This document shows, in pieces, positions 34,630 through 42,808 of a stretch of DNA of 64,000 bases (the stretch's first letter is position 1; the number at the start of each line of letters is the position of its first letter). Under the pieces are notes generated by a model. That model was not told the origin of the DNA and searched no databases. It worked only from the letters and a program-made list of their open reading frames with translations. The position numbers were made by a program, and so were the translations under genes. The stretch is from Microbispora sp. H11081 (lineage in GTDB: Bacteria > Actinomycetota > Actinomycetes > Streptosporangiales > Streptosporangiaceae): assembly GCF_012999535.1 (NCBI RefSeq), contig NZ_JABBWV010000002.1:682001-746000 (forward strand), written 5' to 3'.

Positions 34630-35075
34630 GGGAGGATCTCCAGGCGGACGTCGAGGCCCTCGTACAGGTAGGGGGTGGCGGTGATGATCCGCCAGTTGCG
34701 GCGGGTGGCGTGGACGGCGGCGTGGGCGGCCACCAGGACGTCGGGCAGGTGCGCGTCGGCGGCGGCGGGCCGGTGGCGGCGCAGGCTCGTCATGATCGCC
34801 TGCGCGTACGGCCCGCCTTCGACGGCGTCGTCGGGGGACAGCGCGCCGGTGACCACCATGGACATGCGCAGGAAGCGTTCGAGCCGGGGCTGGACGGGGC
34901 CGAGGGACAGCACCTGGACGGCGAGGGCGGGGATGAGGAGGGTGACGCCGTGGGCCGAGGACTGGTGCACGACGGCCCTGCCGTACATGCTCTTGCCCTC
35001 GATCAGGTGGACGACGGCGTCGAGGTCCAGCACGTGGCCGGACAGGACGCCGGCCGGTGGGACGGGGTCGGTCAC
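34626..35075 (-). CDS. VapC-like PIN-domain toxin
   Basis: A 149-residue protein resembling PIN endoribonucleases: first acidic motif HVLDLDAVVHLIEG and a later LPDVLVAAHAAVHATRRNWRIITATP, where the fourth acidic residue normally seen after the TxD strand is replaced, so activity may be weakened. GTG at 35075 overlaps the antitoxin stop (GTGA). The arrangement, antitoxin first and small, fits a type II module. Confidence 0.7.
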   Translation of the reverse strand: MTDPVPPAGVLSGHVLDLDAVVHLIEGKSMYGRAVVHQSSAHGVTLLIPALAVQVLSLGPVQPRLERFLRMSMVVTGALSPDDAVEGGPYAQAIMTSLRRHRPAAADAHLPDVLVAAHAAVHATRRNWRIITATPYLYEGLDVRLEILP

Positions 35076-35305
35076 GCGGCGTCCGCCTTGGCGTCGCCCG
35101 TCATCAGGCGCGCCGCGCGGGCGCTGTCGTCATCGGTGATCCCGTCCTGCCAGCCCGGCCCCCATAAATCGGCCATGATGGCGAGGTCGCCCTGGATGCG
35201 CCGCCGCTCCCGCAGCGCCGCGGCGATGTAGGCCGAGGCGTTGCCCGACGCCTGCGCCTCGTCGGCCAGTTCGTCGGGCAAGGAGATCGTGATCTTCTTG
35301 GTCAT
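35072..35305 (-). CDS. ribbon-helix-helix antitoxin
   Basis: A 77-residue protein starting with KKITISLPDELADEAQ, the beta-strand and helix of a ribbon-helix-helix DNA-binding domain, then SAYIAAALRERRRIQG and an acidic C-terminus DDDSARAARLM that would wrap the toxin. ATG at 35305 overlaps the stop of the SGNH hydrolase gene (ATGA), so the module is translationally coupled to that gene instead of having an evident promoter of its own. Confidence 0.78.
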   Translation of the reverse strand: MTKKITISLPDELADEAQASGNASAYIAAALRERRRIQGDLAIMADLWGPGWQDGITDDDSARAARLMTGDAKADAA

Positions 35306-36363
35306 ACCTGGGAGGCTACCCAGTCATACTGCCGGTGGTCCACCGGTTCCCGGAAAAGCGCCGCGGACTCGCGCCCGGCCTCCAGGACGAACCGGACGGC
35401 CCTGGTCGGCCGGGTCTCCTGGTCGCCGCGGGCCGCGCTCACCCGCGCCTCGTACGTCCCCCCGCCGCGCAGCCGCAGGTCGCAGCCGCAGGCCCCGATC
35501 GGCAGCGGCGACCGCTCGAACCCCGATCCCGCGTCCACGTCGCGCAGGTCGAGCCAGTAGCCGCTCGCGCCGAAGACCCGAGACCAGGAGATCCGTGCCG
35601 TGGCGCCGCGTACCGCGACGGCGATCCCACCGGGCGCCCTGATCGGCAACGGCTCGGCGTCGGCGGGAACCGGCGTGGCGAAGTCCAGCCGCCCGCCCTG
35701 GAAGGCCCGGGAGTACGCGTCGGCGAACGCCTTGGCGATCTTGAACTCGCCGACGCTGTTGGGGTGCAGCCCGTCGTAGGTGTCGGCGTGCGGGTCGTAG
35801 ACGGCCGCGAGGCCGACATGGACGACGGGGGAGCAGGGCGTCGACAGCGCGGCCAGGACGCCGGGCAGGCGCGCGTTGTACGTCTCGACGATCTCCGGCA
35901 GGTGCGGCAGGTGGGGCAGCGGGGTGCGCCGGACGACGTCGGCCACGAGGAAACGCAGGTCGGGGCGCGCCTCGCGGGCCCTGCGCACGAACTCCCCGAC
36001 ATGGGTGAGCAGCCGCTCGGGGCCGCTCACCCCCCAGGCGAGGTCGTTGAACCCCAGCGCGACCATGAGGAGGCCGGGCCGGTGGGCGGCGACGGCGTCC
36101 GCGATCTCGCCCCTCGCCTCGTCCATCAGGCCGCCCCAGCGGGCGTGGTGCAGGTCATGGGGGAAGACGGTCCCCGGCCGGTAGCCGCCCGCGCGCGTCG
36201 CGGCGGCGCCCTCCCGCGGCGCCAGGTCGGGCAGGGCGCAGGTGCCCGACCACGGACCGGTGAAGCGCACGGGCGCGCCGCGGGCGGCGAAGTGGCGGGC
36301 CAGCCGGTACCGCCAGGTGTAGTCGCCCTCCAGTCCGTGGCTGATCGAGTCACCCACGATCAT
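35302..36363 (-). CDS. SGNH/GDSL hydrolase with C-terminal Ig/FnIII-like domain
   Basis: Esterase or lipase-type hydrolase of 353 residues. Block I with nucleophile Ser is MIVGDSISHG, block II has the Gly in GTVFPHD region, block III GFND carries the Asn, and block V DGLHPN the Asp and His. A beta-rich domain (about 255-345; GIAVAVRGATARISWSRVFGASGYWLDL) follows. No signal peptide is visible. ATG at 36363 lacks a ribosome site; an in-frame ATC at 36381 lies 5 nt after a perfect AGGAGG, giving IPHPT as extra residues, and may be the true rare start. Confidence 0.85.
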   Translation of the reverse strand: MIVGDSISHGLEGDYTWRYRLARHFAARGAPVRFTGPWSGTCALPDLAPREGAAATRAGGYRPGTVFPHDLHHARWGGLMDEARGEIADAVAAHRPGLLMVALGFNDLAWGVSGPERLLTHVGEFVRRAREARPDLRFLVADVVRRTPLPHLPHLPEIVETYNARLPGVLAALSTPCSPVVHVGLAAVYDPHADTYDGLHPNSVGEFKIAKAFADAYSRAFQGGRLDFATPVPADAEPLPIRAPGGIAVAVRGATARISWSRVFGASGYWLDLRDVDAGSGFERSPLPIGACGCDLRLRGGGTYEARVSAARGDQETRPTRAVRFVLEAGRESAALFREPVDHRQYDWVASQV

Positions 36364-36421
36364 GATCGTCGGATGTGGGATGGCCGCCTCCTGGGTGGAT
36401 CGCCCGGTCGACGACCGGCCG

Positions 36422-36892
36422 TCAACGATCTGCCGTGGCGGGGGTGCGGGCTCGGAGCAGGTAGCGCACCAGCCGGCTGTACGCGGCGTACAGGATGCCG
36501 AGCGCGGCCAGTAGCAGCACCGCGGTGAACACCCACTCCATCGAACCACCGGGGCCGTAGACCCGGTTCTCCCGCCCCACGTCCACGGCCGCGGTCACCT
36601 GCCCCTCGCGGAGCATCTCGCGGTCCGCGCCGTACAACGCGATGTCGGTCTTGCGTACCGCGCCGTCGGTGGACAGGAAGTCGCCCGACCAGGTGCAGGA
36701 CTCGTGCCCGGGATGCTCGACGCACTCCACCCGCTTGGCCGTGAAGGACCCGGGGACGCCGTCCGCCCGTGCGGCGCGCACGACGGTGCCGATGTTCGGC
36801 ACGGAGAGGAAGAGCAGGAAGGCCGCGAGGAACGTGAGCACGGCGGTGAAGAAGGCCGGGGAGCTTTGACGCTCCCCGTGCCCGGTGGTCAC
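36422..36892 (-). CDS. two-helix membrane protein (DUF3592-like)
   Basis: A 156-residue protein with transmembrane helices at about 13-32 and 117-138 and an extracytoplasmic loop containing three Cys (RVECVEHPGHESCTWSGDF) and a beta-rich segment. This two-helix plus loop plan resembles DUF3592 proteins, but the call is by layout. GTG at 36892. It lies 13 nt after the His-rich membrane gene and 40-58 nt before the SGNH gene, so a five-gene transcript from 37.5 to 34.6 kb is possible. Confidence 0.6.
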   Translation of the reverse strand: MTTGHGERQSSPAFFTAVLTFLAAFLLFLSVPNIGTVVRAARADGVPGSFTAKRVECVEHPGHESCTWSGDFLSTDGAVRKTDIALYGADREMLREGQVTAAVDVGRENRVYGPGGSMEWVFTAVLLLAALGILYAAYSRLVRYLLRARTPATADR

Positions 36893-36905
36893 GCCGTCAC
36901 CTCCG

Positions 36906-37478
36906 TCACCGCGCCGGCGCGAGGGCGGGGGCGCAGGTGCAGGCCATCAGCGCGCGCTCGGCGGCGCTGGGACGAAGGTGCATGATCATCGCGACGACCA
37001 TGGGGATCGTCACGAGGGTGTTGTAGAACAGGTGCAGCTCCATGCGCGGCACCAGCAGCTGGATGATGCTGGTCGGAGCCGGGCGGCCCGCCAGGTTCTG
37101 CCCGATCAGGGCCTGCATGAGCAGCAGGAAGTGCTCGAAGTGGTGCCAGACCTGGATGCCGAGCGAGACGTTCCACCAGACGCGCGCCCGTCCGGTGAAG
37201 CCGTGCCTGAGCATGATGAGCCCGACCAGCATCACCAGGGCGTAGCCGTAGTGCATCCACTCGGAGGTGACCAGCCACGGGAACGGCAGGCCGAGCACGC
37301 CGCGGGCCTCGGGCAGGCTCCAGCCGAGCACGTAGACCTGGACGGCCTGCGCGAGGTGTTCGGCCCAGTGGGCCACGACGATGAAGGCGAAGACGCCCAG
37401 AGCGGCACGGTGGTGCCGGCCGTTGAGCTCTCCTCCACGGTGGGAGGGGCGAGATGCGGAAACCGCTTCGGTCGCCAT
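36906..37478 (-). CDS. His-rich polytopic membrane protein with repeated HxxEH motifs
   Basis: A 190-residue integral membrane protein with about five helices. Two matching motifs, AHWAEHLAQA (near 37) and WHHFEHFLLL (near 112), place His, Glu and His on helix faces; further His/Glu occur in SEWMHYGYA, MELHLFYN and MIMHLRP. Such clusters suggest a metal or heme site in the membrane. I know similar actinobacterial proteins only as uncharacterised. ATG at 37478 overlies a short upstream region shared with the divergent SDR gene. Confidence 0.6.
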   Translation of the reverse strand: MATEAVSASRPSHRGGELNGRHHRAALGVFAFIVVAHWAEHLAQAVQVYVLGWSLPEARGVLGLPFPWLVTSEWMHYGYALVMLVGLIMLRHGFTGRARVWWNVSLGIQVWHHFEHFLLLMQALIGQNLAGRPAPTSIIQLLVPRMELHLFYNTLVTIPMVVAMIMHLRPSAAERALMACTCAPALAPAR

Positions 37479-37636
37479 ACGCAACCTCGATTCGGAGCTG
37501 AGGCCAGAAAGGGCCAGACGCGGATCATGGACCGTACGCTCATTATTCGGTCGCTTCGCCCTGAGTGTTTCTCCCGGCGTGCGAAGTCGCGTTCGAGCAG
37601 CGTGGAGGGGTACATCCCGGGGTACGGGGGTGGGCC

Positions 37637-38410
37637 ATGCGACTCGCGGGGGCACGGGCGCTCGTCACGGGAGCCTCGTCGGGCATCGGCGCGGCCACGG
37701 CGCTGGAGCTGTCGGCGCGCGGCGCCCGCCTGGTGCTGTCCGGGCGCGACGAGGAGGCGCTCGCCGGCGTGGCCGCCAGGACCGGCGGCGAGGCGCTGCC
37801 CGCCGACCTGTCCCCCGGCGCTCCTGAGGGCACCCCCGACGGGGTCGCCGACCTCGCCGCACGCGCCGGGCCGGTGGACCTGCTCGTGGCGTGCGCGGGC
37901 GAGGGCTGGAGCGGGCCGTTCACTCGGATGCCCTGCGGCACCGCCGACCGGCTGGTCGCGGTCAACCTCACCGCACACGTGCGGCTCACCCGGCTGCTGC
38001 TGCCCGGGATGGCCGAGCGCGGCCGGGGCCACCTCGTCTACGTGGCCTCGATCGCCGGTGTGGTCGGCGTGCGCGAGGAGGCGGTGTACGCCGCGACCAA
38101 GGCGGGCCTGCTGGCCTTCGCCGAGAGCCTGCGCTACGAACTGCCCCCGGTCAAGGGGAATGGGATCGGCGTGACGACCGTGGTGCCCGGGGTGGTCGAC
38201 ACGGCGTTCTTCGCCCGGCGCGGCAGGCCGTACACCCGCCGCAGGCCCGCGCCCGTCCCGCCGGAGCGGGTGGCCAGGGCCATCGCGGTCGCCGTCGAGC
38301 GCGGGCGCGCCGAGGTGTTCGTGCCGGCGTGGCTGCGGCTGCCGGCCCGCCTGCATGGGGCCGCGCCCAGCGCGTTCCGCATCCTCGCCCGCCGGTTCGG
38401 CCGCCCCTGA
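37637..38410 (+). CDS. short-chain dehydrogenase/reductase
   Basis: NAD(P)-dependent oxidoreductase of 257 residues. Cofactor motif is VTGASSGIGAATALELSARG, the NAG-type motif is replaced by LVACAGEGW, and the catalytic Ser-Tyr-Lys appears as YVASIAGVVG and EAVYAATKAGL. The C-terminal tail RLPARLHGAAPSAFRIL is amphipathic, as in membrane-associated SDRs. It converges on hpnH with a 2-nt gap. Substrate unknown. Confidence 0.88.
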   Translation: MRLAGARALVTGASSGIGAATALELSARGARLVLSGRDEEALAGVAARTGGEALPADLSPGAPEGTPDGVADLAARAGPVDLLVACAGEGWSGPFTRMPCGTADRLVAVNLTAHVRLTRLLLPGMAERGRGHLVYVASIAGVVGVREEAVYAATKAGLLAFAESLRYELPPVKGNGIGVTTVVPGVVDTAFFARRGRPYTRRRPAPVPPERVARAIAVAVERGRAEVFVPAWLRLPARLHGAAPSAFRILARRFGRP

Positions 38411-38412
38411 CC

Positions 38413-39417
38413 TCAGCCGCCGCGGAGCGCGCGCAGGGACTCGCGCAGCGAGCCGAGGGTGGCGAAGACCGCCGTCGGCTCGTAGCCGCAGTGCGCCATG
38501 CAGTTGGCGCAGCGCGCGTCCCGCCCCCGGCCGTAGGAGTCCCAGTCGGTCTCCTCGACCAGCTCCCGGTACGTCTTCGCGTACCCGTCGGCCATCAGGT
38601 AGCAGGGCCGCTGCCAGCCGAACAGGGAGTAGGAGGGGATCGCCCAGGCCGTGCAGGGGAAGTCGGTCCTCCCCTCCAGGAAGTCGAGGAACAGCGGCGA
38701 GTGGTTGAACCGCCAGCGCCTGCGGTTGCCGCCGGCGAACGCGGCGCGGAACAGCTCCCGCGTCTGCCGCACGCCCAGGAAGCAGTCCTGGTCGGGCGCC
38801 TTCTCGTAGGCGTACCCCGGCGAGATCGTCATCTGGTCGACGCGCAGTTCGTCGTTGAGGAAGTCGAGCACCTCCACGACCGTGCGCGGGCTGTCCCCGG
38901 CGAAGAACGTGGTGTTGGTGGTGACGCGGAAGCCGCGCCGCAGGCACTCGCGCACCGCCGCGACCGCCTCGTCGAACACGCCCGCCTTGCACACGGACGC
39001 GTCGTGCCGCTCGCGCAGGCCGTCGATGTGGACCGCCCAGGCGAAGTAGGGCGACGGCGCGAACCGGTCGATCTTGCGCGGGATCAGCAGCGCGTTGGTG
39101 CACAGGAAGACGTACTTCCTGCGCGCCACCAGCTCCTCGACCATCTCCCCGATCTGGGGGTGCATGAGCGGCTCCCCGCCCGCGATCGACACCATCGGCG
39201 CGCCGCACTCCTCTACGGCGGCAACCGCCTGCTCGACCGGCATGCGCTGTTTCAGCACTCCGGCCGGGTGCTGGATCTTCCCGCAGCCCGCGCACTTCAG
39301 GTTGCACGCGAACAGCGGTTCGAGTTCGAGCAGCAGCGGGAACCGTTCCCGCCCGCGCAGCCGCTGGCGCAGGATGTAGGCGCCGACGCGCAGGCTCTGG
39401 CGCAGGGGCATAGGCAT
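38413..39417 (-). CDS. hpnH: adenosyl-hopene transferase (radical SAM)
   Basis: Radical-SAM enzyme that attaches the 5'-deoxyadenosyl group to diploptene, the first side-chain step of extended hopanoids. The 334-residue protein has the cluster motif CNLKCAGCGK (Cys at about 38, 42 and 45), SIAGGEPLMHP and a C-terminal domain with RPCYLMADGYAKTYREL and RCANCMAHCGYEPTAV cysteines characteristic of HpnH. ATG at 39417 overlaps the stop of the upstream fusion gene (TGATG). Last gene of the hopanoid operon. Confidence 0.95.
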   Translation of the reverse strand: MPMPLRQSLRVGAYILRQRLRGRERFPLLLELEPLFACNLKCAGCGKIQHPAGVLKQRMPVEQAVAAVEECGAPMVSIAGGEPLMHPQIGEMVEELVARRKYVFLCTNALLIPRKIDRFAPSPYFAWAVHIDGLRERHDASVCKAGVFDEAVAAVRECLRRGFRVTTNTTFFAGDSPRTVVEVLDFLNDELRVDQMTISPGYAYEKAPDQDCFLGVRQTRELFRAAFAGGNRRRWRFNHSPLFLDFLEGRTDFPCTAWAIPSYSLFGWQRPCYLMADGYAKTYRELVEETDWDSYGRGRDARCANCMAHCGYEPTAVFATLGSLRESLRALRGG

Positions 39418-40931
39418 CAGGGCCGCACCTCCTTCGGCAATGTGAACTCGACGTTCTCCTCGGTCACCCGCCGCTCCTCCACCTCCAGCGGGCCGAGCCC
39501 GCCGAGGGCCGCCACGACGTCGTCGACCACCGAGCCGGGAGTCGACGCCCCGGCGGTAACCCCGACCGTCCGCGCCTCGCGCAGCCAGTCGAGCGCGACG
39601 TCGCCTGGGCCGTCGACCAGGCGGGCGAGCGGCGCCCCGTCGCGCCCGGAGCGCGCGGCGACCTCGGTGAGGCGCAGGGCGTTGGAGGAGTTCGCCGACC
39701 CGACCACCAGGACCAGGTCGGCCTCGTCCGCGACGGCGCGCACCGCCCGCTGCCGGTTGGTCGTCGCGTAGCAGATGTCGTCGCCGCGCGGTCCCTCGGC
39801 GTCCGGGAAGCGCCGCCGGATCGCCGCCGAGACCCGCCCCGCCTCGTCGGCCGCGAGCGTGGTCTGGGTGAGGTAGGCGACCCCGCGCCCCGGCCGCAGG
39901 CCCTCGATCTCGGCCTCGTCCTCGACCAGCACGCCCGCGCCCGGCACCTCCCCGAGCACGCCCTCGACCTCCTCGTGCCCGGCGTGGCCGATCAGCACCA
40001 CGAGGTCGCCCCGCGCGGCGAACCTGCGGGCCTCGGCGTGGACCTTCGCGACCAGCGGGCAGGTCGCGTCGACGACGCGCAGTCCGCGCCGCGCCGCCTC
40101 CTCCCGCACGGACGGCGCGACCCCGTGCGCGGAGAACACGGTCGCCGCGCCCTCCGGCACCTCGGCCAGTTCGTCGACGAACACCGCGCCGCGCCGCTCC
40201 AGATCCCGTACGACGTGGATGTTGTGCACGATCTGCTTGCGCACGTAAACGGGCGGGCCGAACCGGTCCAGGGCGAGTTCCACGATCTCGATGGCCCGCT
40301 CGACCCCGGCGCAGAACGAGCGGGGCGAGGCCAGCAGGACCCGGCGCGGGCCCACGGCCGCCGCCCACCGCGCCAGCACAGGGCCGATCCGGGTGAGCGT
40401 CCGGCGCGCGGGGACCGCGCCGCACAGGGTGGCGGGGTTCAGCAGGGGGGCGCCCGGGGCGTCCACGATGACCCGCACGGCCGCGAACGGCCGCCCGCCC
40501 GCGGCTTCCGCGAGAGGCGCGCTCTCCATGTCGACGGCGCACGCGCCCTCGCGGGCCAGCGCGAGCCTGGCGCGGCCCGTCACTATCCCCGGCGAGGTCA
40601 CGAGCGGGCCCAGGCGGGCGGGCAGCCCGGCCCTGAGGAGCTCACCGGCGAGCAGCGGCGCCGACGGGCACGGCCAGACCCGGTCGCCGGAGCGGACCTC
40701 GGTGGCGACGAGGACGTCCCCGGGGCGCAGCCCGTCGTGGAGCGCCCCGCCGAAGCCGGTCACGGCGAGGGCGGCGGCGGGCGGGAGCAGGGCCGCCGCG
40801 CGCGCCGCCCGGTCCGGGCCCATCCCGATTCTGACGACCCGGATGCCCGGCCGGCCGGGCGGGGGCCGCAGGCCACGGGCGACGGCCCGGGCCTCGAGCC
40901 CCAGCGCGGTGCACACGATCAGACCGGTCAT
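39417..40931 (-). CDS. HpnG-IspH fusion: hopanoid nucleosidase/phosphorylase plus HMBPP reductase
   Basis: One open frame of 504 residues joins two enzymes. Residues 1-190 are a nucleoside-phosphorylase fold like HpnG (ALAVTGFGGALHDGLRPGDV, catalytic-type VDMES at 133-137, VRVIVDAPG), which removes adenine from adenosylhopane. From about 194 on there is a complete IspH: cluster cysteines 207 (PRSFCAGV), 291 (VDATCPLV) and 386 (DDICYATTNRQ), His236, His269 and His318, Glu320 in GHEEVEG and GSANSSNALRL. IspH makes IPP and DMAPP from HMBPP. ATG at 40931 overlaps the shc stop (ATGA). Confidence 0.93.
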   Translation of the reverse strand: MTGLIVCTALGLEARAVARGLRPPPGRPGIRVVRIGMGPDRAARAAALLPPAAALAVTGFGGALHDGLRPGDVLVATEVRSGDRVWPCPSAPLLAGELLRAGLPARLGPLVTSPGIVTGRARLALAREGACAVDMESAPLAEAAGGRPFAAVRVIVDAPGAPLLNPATLCGAVPARRTLTRIGPVLARWAAAVGPRRVLLASPRSFCAGVERAIEIVELALDRFGPPVYVRKQIVHNIHVVRDLERRGAVFVDELAEVPEGAATVFSAHGVAPSVREEAARRGLRVVDATCPLVAKVHAEARRFAARGDLVVLIGHAGHEEVEGVLGEVPGAGVLVEDEAEIEGLRPGRGVAYLTQTTLAADEAGRVSAAIRRRFPDAEGPRGDDICYATTNRQRAVRAVADEADLVLVVGSANSSNALRLTEVAARSGRDGAPLARLVDGPGDVALDWLREARTVGVTAGASTPGSVVDDVVAALGGLGPLEVEERRVTEENVEFTLPKEVRP

Positions 40932-42808
40932 GGCGTCACCTCCGGGGCACGCAGGTAGCGGCCGAGCGCGCTGAGGGGGAAGACGAGGCGGTAGAGGTGG
41001 TAGTTGATGAAGAAGTCGCCGGGGAAGCCCGTCCCGGTGTAGTGTGGCTCGTCCCATGTGCCGTCGGAGCGCTGGCTGCCGGCCAGCCAGGCCGCGCCCC
41101 GGTCCACGGCCCGGCCACGCTCCCCGGCGGCGAGCAGGCCGATCATGGCCCAGGCCGTCTGCGAGGCGGTCGGCTCGCCCCGCCCGATCCAGGCGGGGTC
41201 GCGGTAGGAGCGCATGTCCTCGCCCCAGCCGCCGCAGGGCTGCTGGTGCGCCTCCAGCCAGGCCACGGCCCGCCGTACGCGGGGGTCGCCTGGCGGCACC
41301 CCGGCGGCCACGAGGGCCGGCAGCACCGCCCCGGTGCCGTACACGTGGTTGGCCCCCCACCTGCCGAACCACGAGCCGTCGCGCTCCTGCGCCCGCAGCA
41401 GCCACCCCACGGCCCGCCGTACGACGGGGGAGCGGGCCAGGCCCTCGGCCGCCAGCGCCTCGACCACGTGCGCGGTAACGTCGGCCGTCGGCGGGTCGAT
41501 GACCGCGCCGAAGTCGCAGAACGGCAGGCGCAGGCACAGCGTGCGGGTGTTGTCGGCGTCGAAGGCGGCGAACCCCCCGTCGCGGCAGGCCATCCCGGCC
41601 ATCCAGCGCAGCCCCCGCTCCAGCGCGGGACGAGCGTCGGGGCGGCCCCACCGGCCCAGCGCGATGACCACCTCGGCCGTGTCGTCGACGTCGGGGTAGC
41701 GGTCGTTGTCGAACTCGAACGCCCAGCCGCCCGGCGCGAGCCGGGGCCGCCGCACCGCCCAGTCGCCCGGCCCGCGCACCTCCTCGCGCAGCAGCCACTC
41801 GCCCGCCGCGGCCAGCGCGGGATGCTCGCGCGGCAGGCCGGCGTCGAGGAGGGCGGTAATCGCCAGCGCGGTGTCCCAGACCGGCGACTGGCACGCCTCC
41901 AGCCGGCGCGTGCCGTTCTCCCTGATGGTGAACCTGTCCAGCCCCGCCAGGCCGGCCCGGATGACGGGATGGTCCAGGCCGTACCCGCTCAGGCGGAGGG
42001 CGATCAGCGAGTAGACCCAGGGAGGCTGGATGCCGCCCCAGGAGCCGTCGGCCTCCTGGCGGGCCACAATCCACTCGGCGGCCCGCCGCAGCGCTGCGTC
42101 GCGGAGCCCCGCGAGCGGCCGCCGCTCGTACCGGTGCAGGGCGCGGTCGAGCGCCGCGAACGCCGCGTCCCACCCGGTGCGCGCGGCCCGCCGCGGCGGG
42201 CGCCCGGTCCGCAGTTCCGGCAGGGCGAACGGCAGCGGGCGGACCGGCCGGTGCGCGGTCACGATCGTGAGCGGCACGATGGTCTGCCGCGCCCAGCACG
42301 CCCAGTCGTACACGTTCAGCGGGCACCAAGGCGGCAGGAACATGATCTCCGGTGGGATTACCGGCAGGTCCTCCCACCGCCACTGGCCGAACAGGGCGAG
42401 CCAGATCCGGGTGAAGACCCGGGCGGACTCGACGCCGCCCGCCTCGCGTGCGCACGCCGCCGCGGCACGCATGTGCGGGGCGGAGGGCGGGTCGCCCGCG
42501 AGCCGCAGCGCCGTGTACGCCTCCACGGTGGTGGACAGGTCGGCGGGACCGCCGTGGAAGGTGGCCCAGCCGCCGTCGGCTCCCTGCCGCGACCTGATCC
42601 ACCGGGCGGTCTCGGCCGTCTCCCGCGCGGTCCGCACGCCGAGGAACTCGCGCAGCAGCAGGTCCTCCGCATCCATCGTCACGTTGGTCCGCAGCTCGCC
42701 CTTCCACCATCCCCCGGGCGACTGCAGGCCGAGCAGGTGGTCGCGGGCCGCGTTCAGGGCCGTCTCGGCGCGGGCGGCCCCGGTGGCGCCGGCGGCGACG
42801 GCGGTCAC
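40928..42808 (-). CDS. shc: squalene-hopene cyclase
   Basis: Membrane-associated cyclase forming hopene/hopanol from squalene, 626 residues. The protonating motif DVDDTA is at 373-378; QW-type repeats include QGADGGWATF, QEADGSWGG, RDGGFAAFD, QERDGSWFGRWG and QPCGGWGED. WEDLPVIPPEIMFLPPWCPLNVY is the usual inner segment. GTG at 42808 overlaps the hpnE stop. It is the central gene of the hopanoid operon (also called hpnF). Confidence 0.96.
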   Translation of the reverse strand: MTAVAAGATGAARAETALNAARDHLLGLQSPGGWWKGELRTNVTMDAEDLLLREFLGVRTARETAETARWIRSRQGADGGWATFHGGPADLSTTVEAYTALRLAGDPPSAPHMRAAAACAREAGGVESARVFTRIWLALFGQWRWEDLPVIPPEIMFLPPWCPLNVYDWACWARQTIVPLTIVTAHRPVRPLPFALPELRTGRPPRRAARTGWDAAFAALDRALHRYERRPLAGLRDAALRRAAEWIVARQEADGSWGGIQPPWVYSLIALRLSGYGLDHPVIRAGLAGLDRFTIRENGTRRLEACQSPVWDTALAITALLDAGLPREHPALAAAGEWLLREEVRGPGDWAVRRPRLAPGGWAFEFDNDRYPDVDDTAEVVIALGRWGRPDARPALERGLRWMAGMACRDGGFAAFDADNTRTLCLRLPFCDFGAVIDPPTADVTAHVVEALAAEGLARSPVVRRAVGWLLRAQERDGSWFGRWGANHVYGTGAVLPALVAAGVPPGDPRVRRAVAWLEAHQQPCGGWGEDMRSYRDPAWIGRGEPTASQTAWAMIGLLAAGERGRAVDRGAAWLAGSQRSDGTWDEPHYTGTGFPGDFFINYHLYRLVFPLSALGRYLRAPEVTP

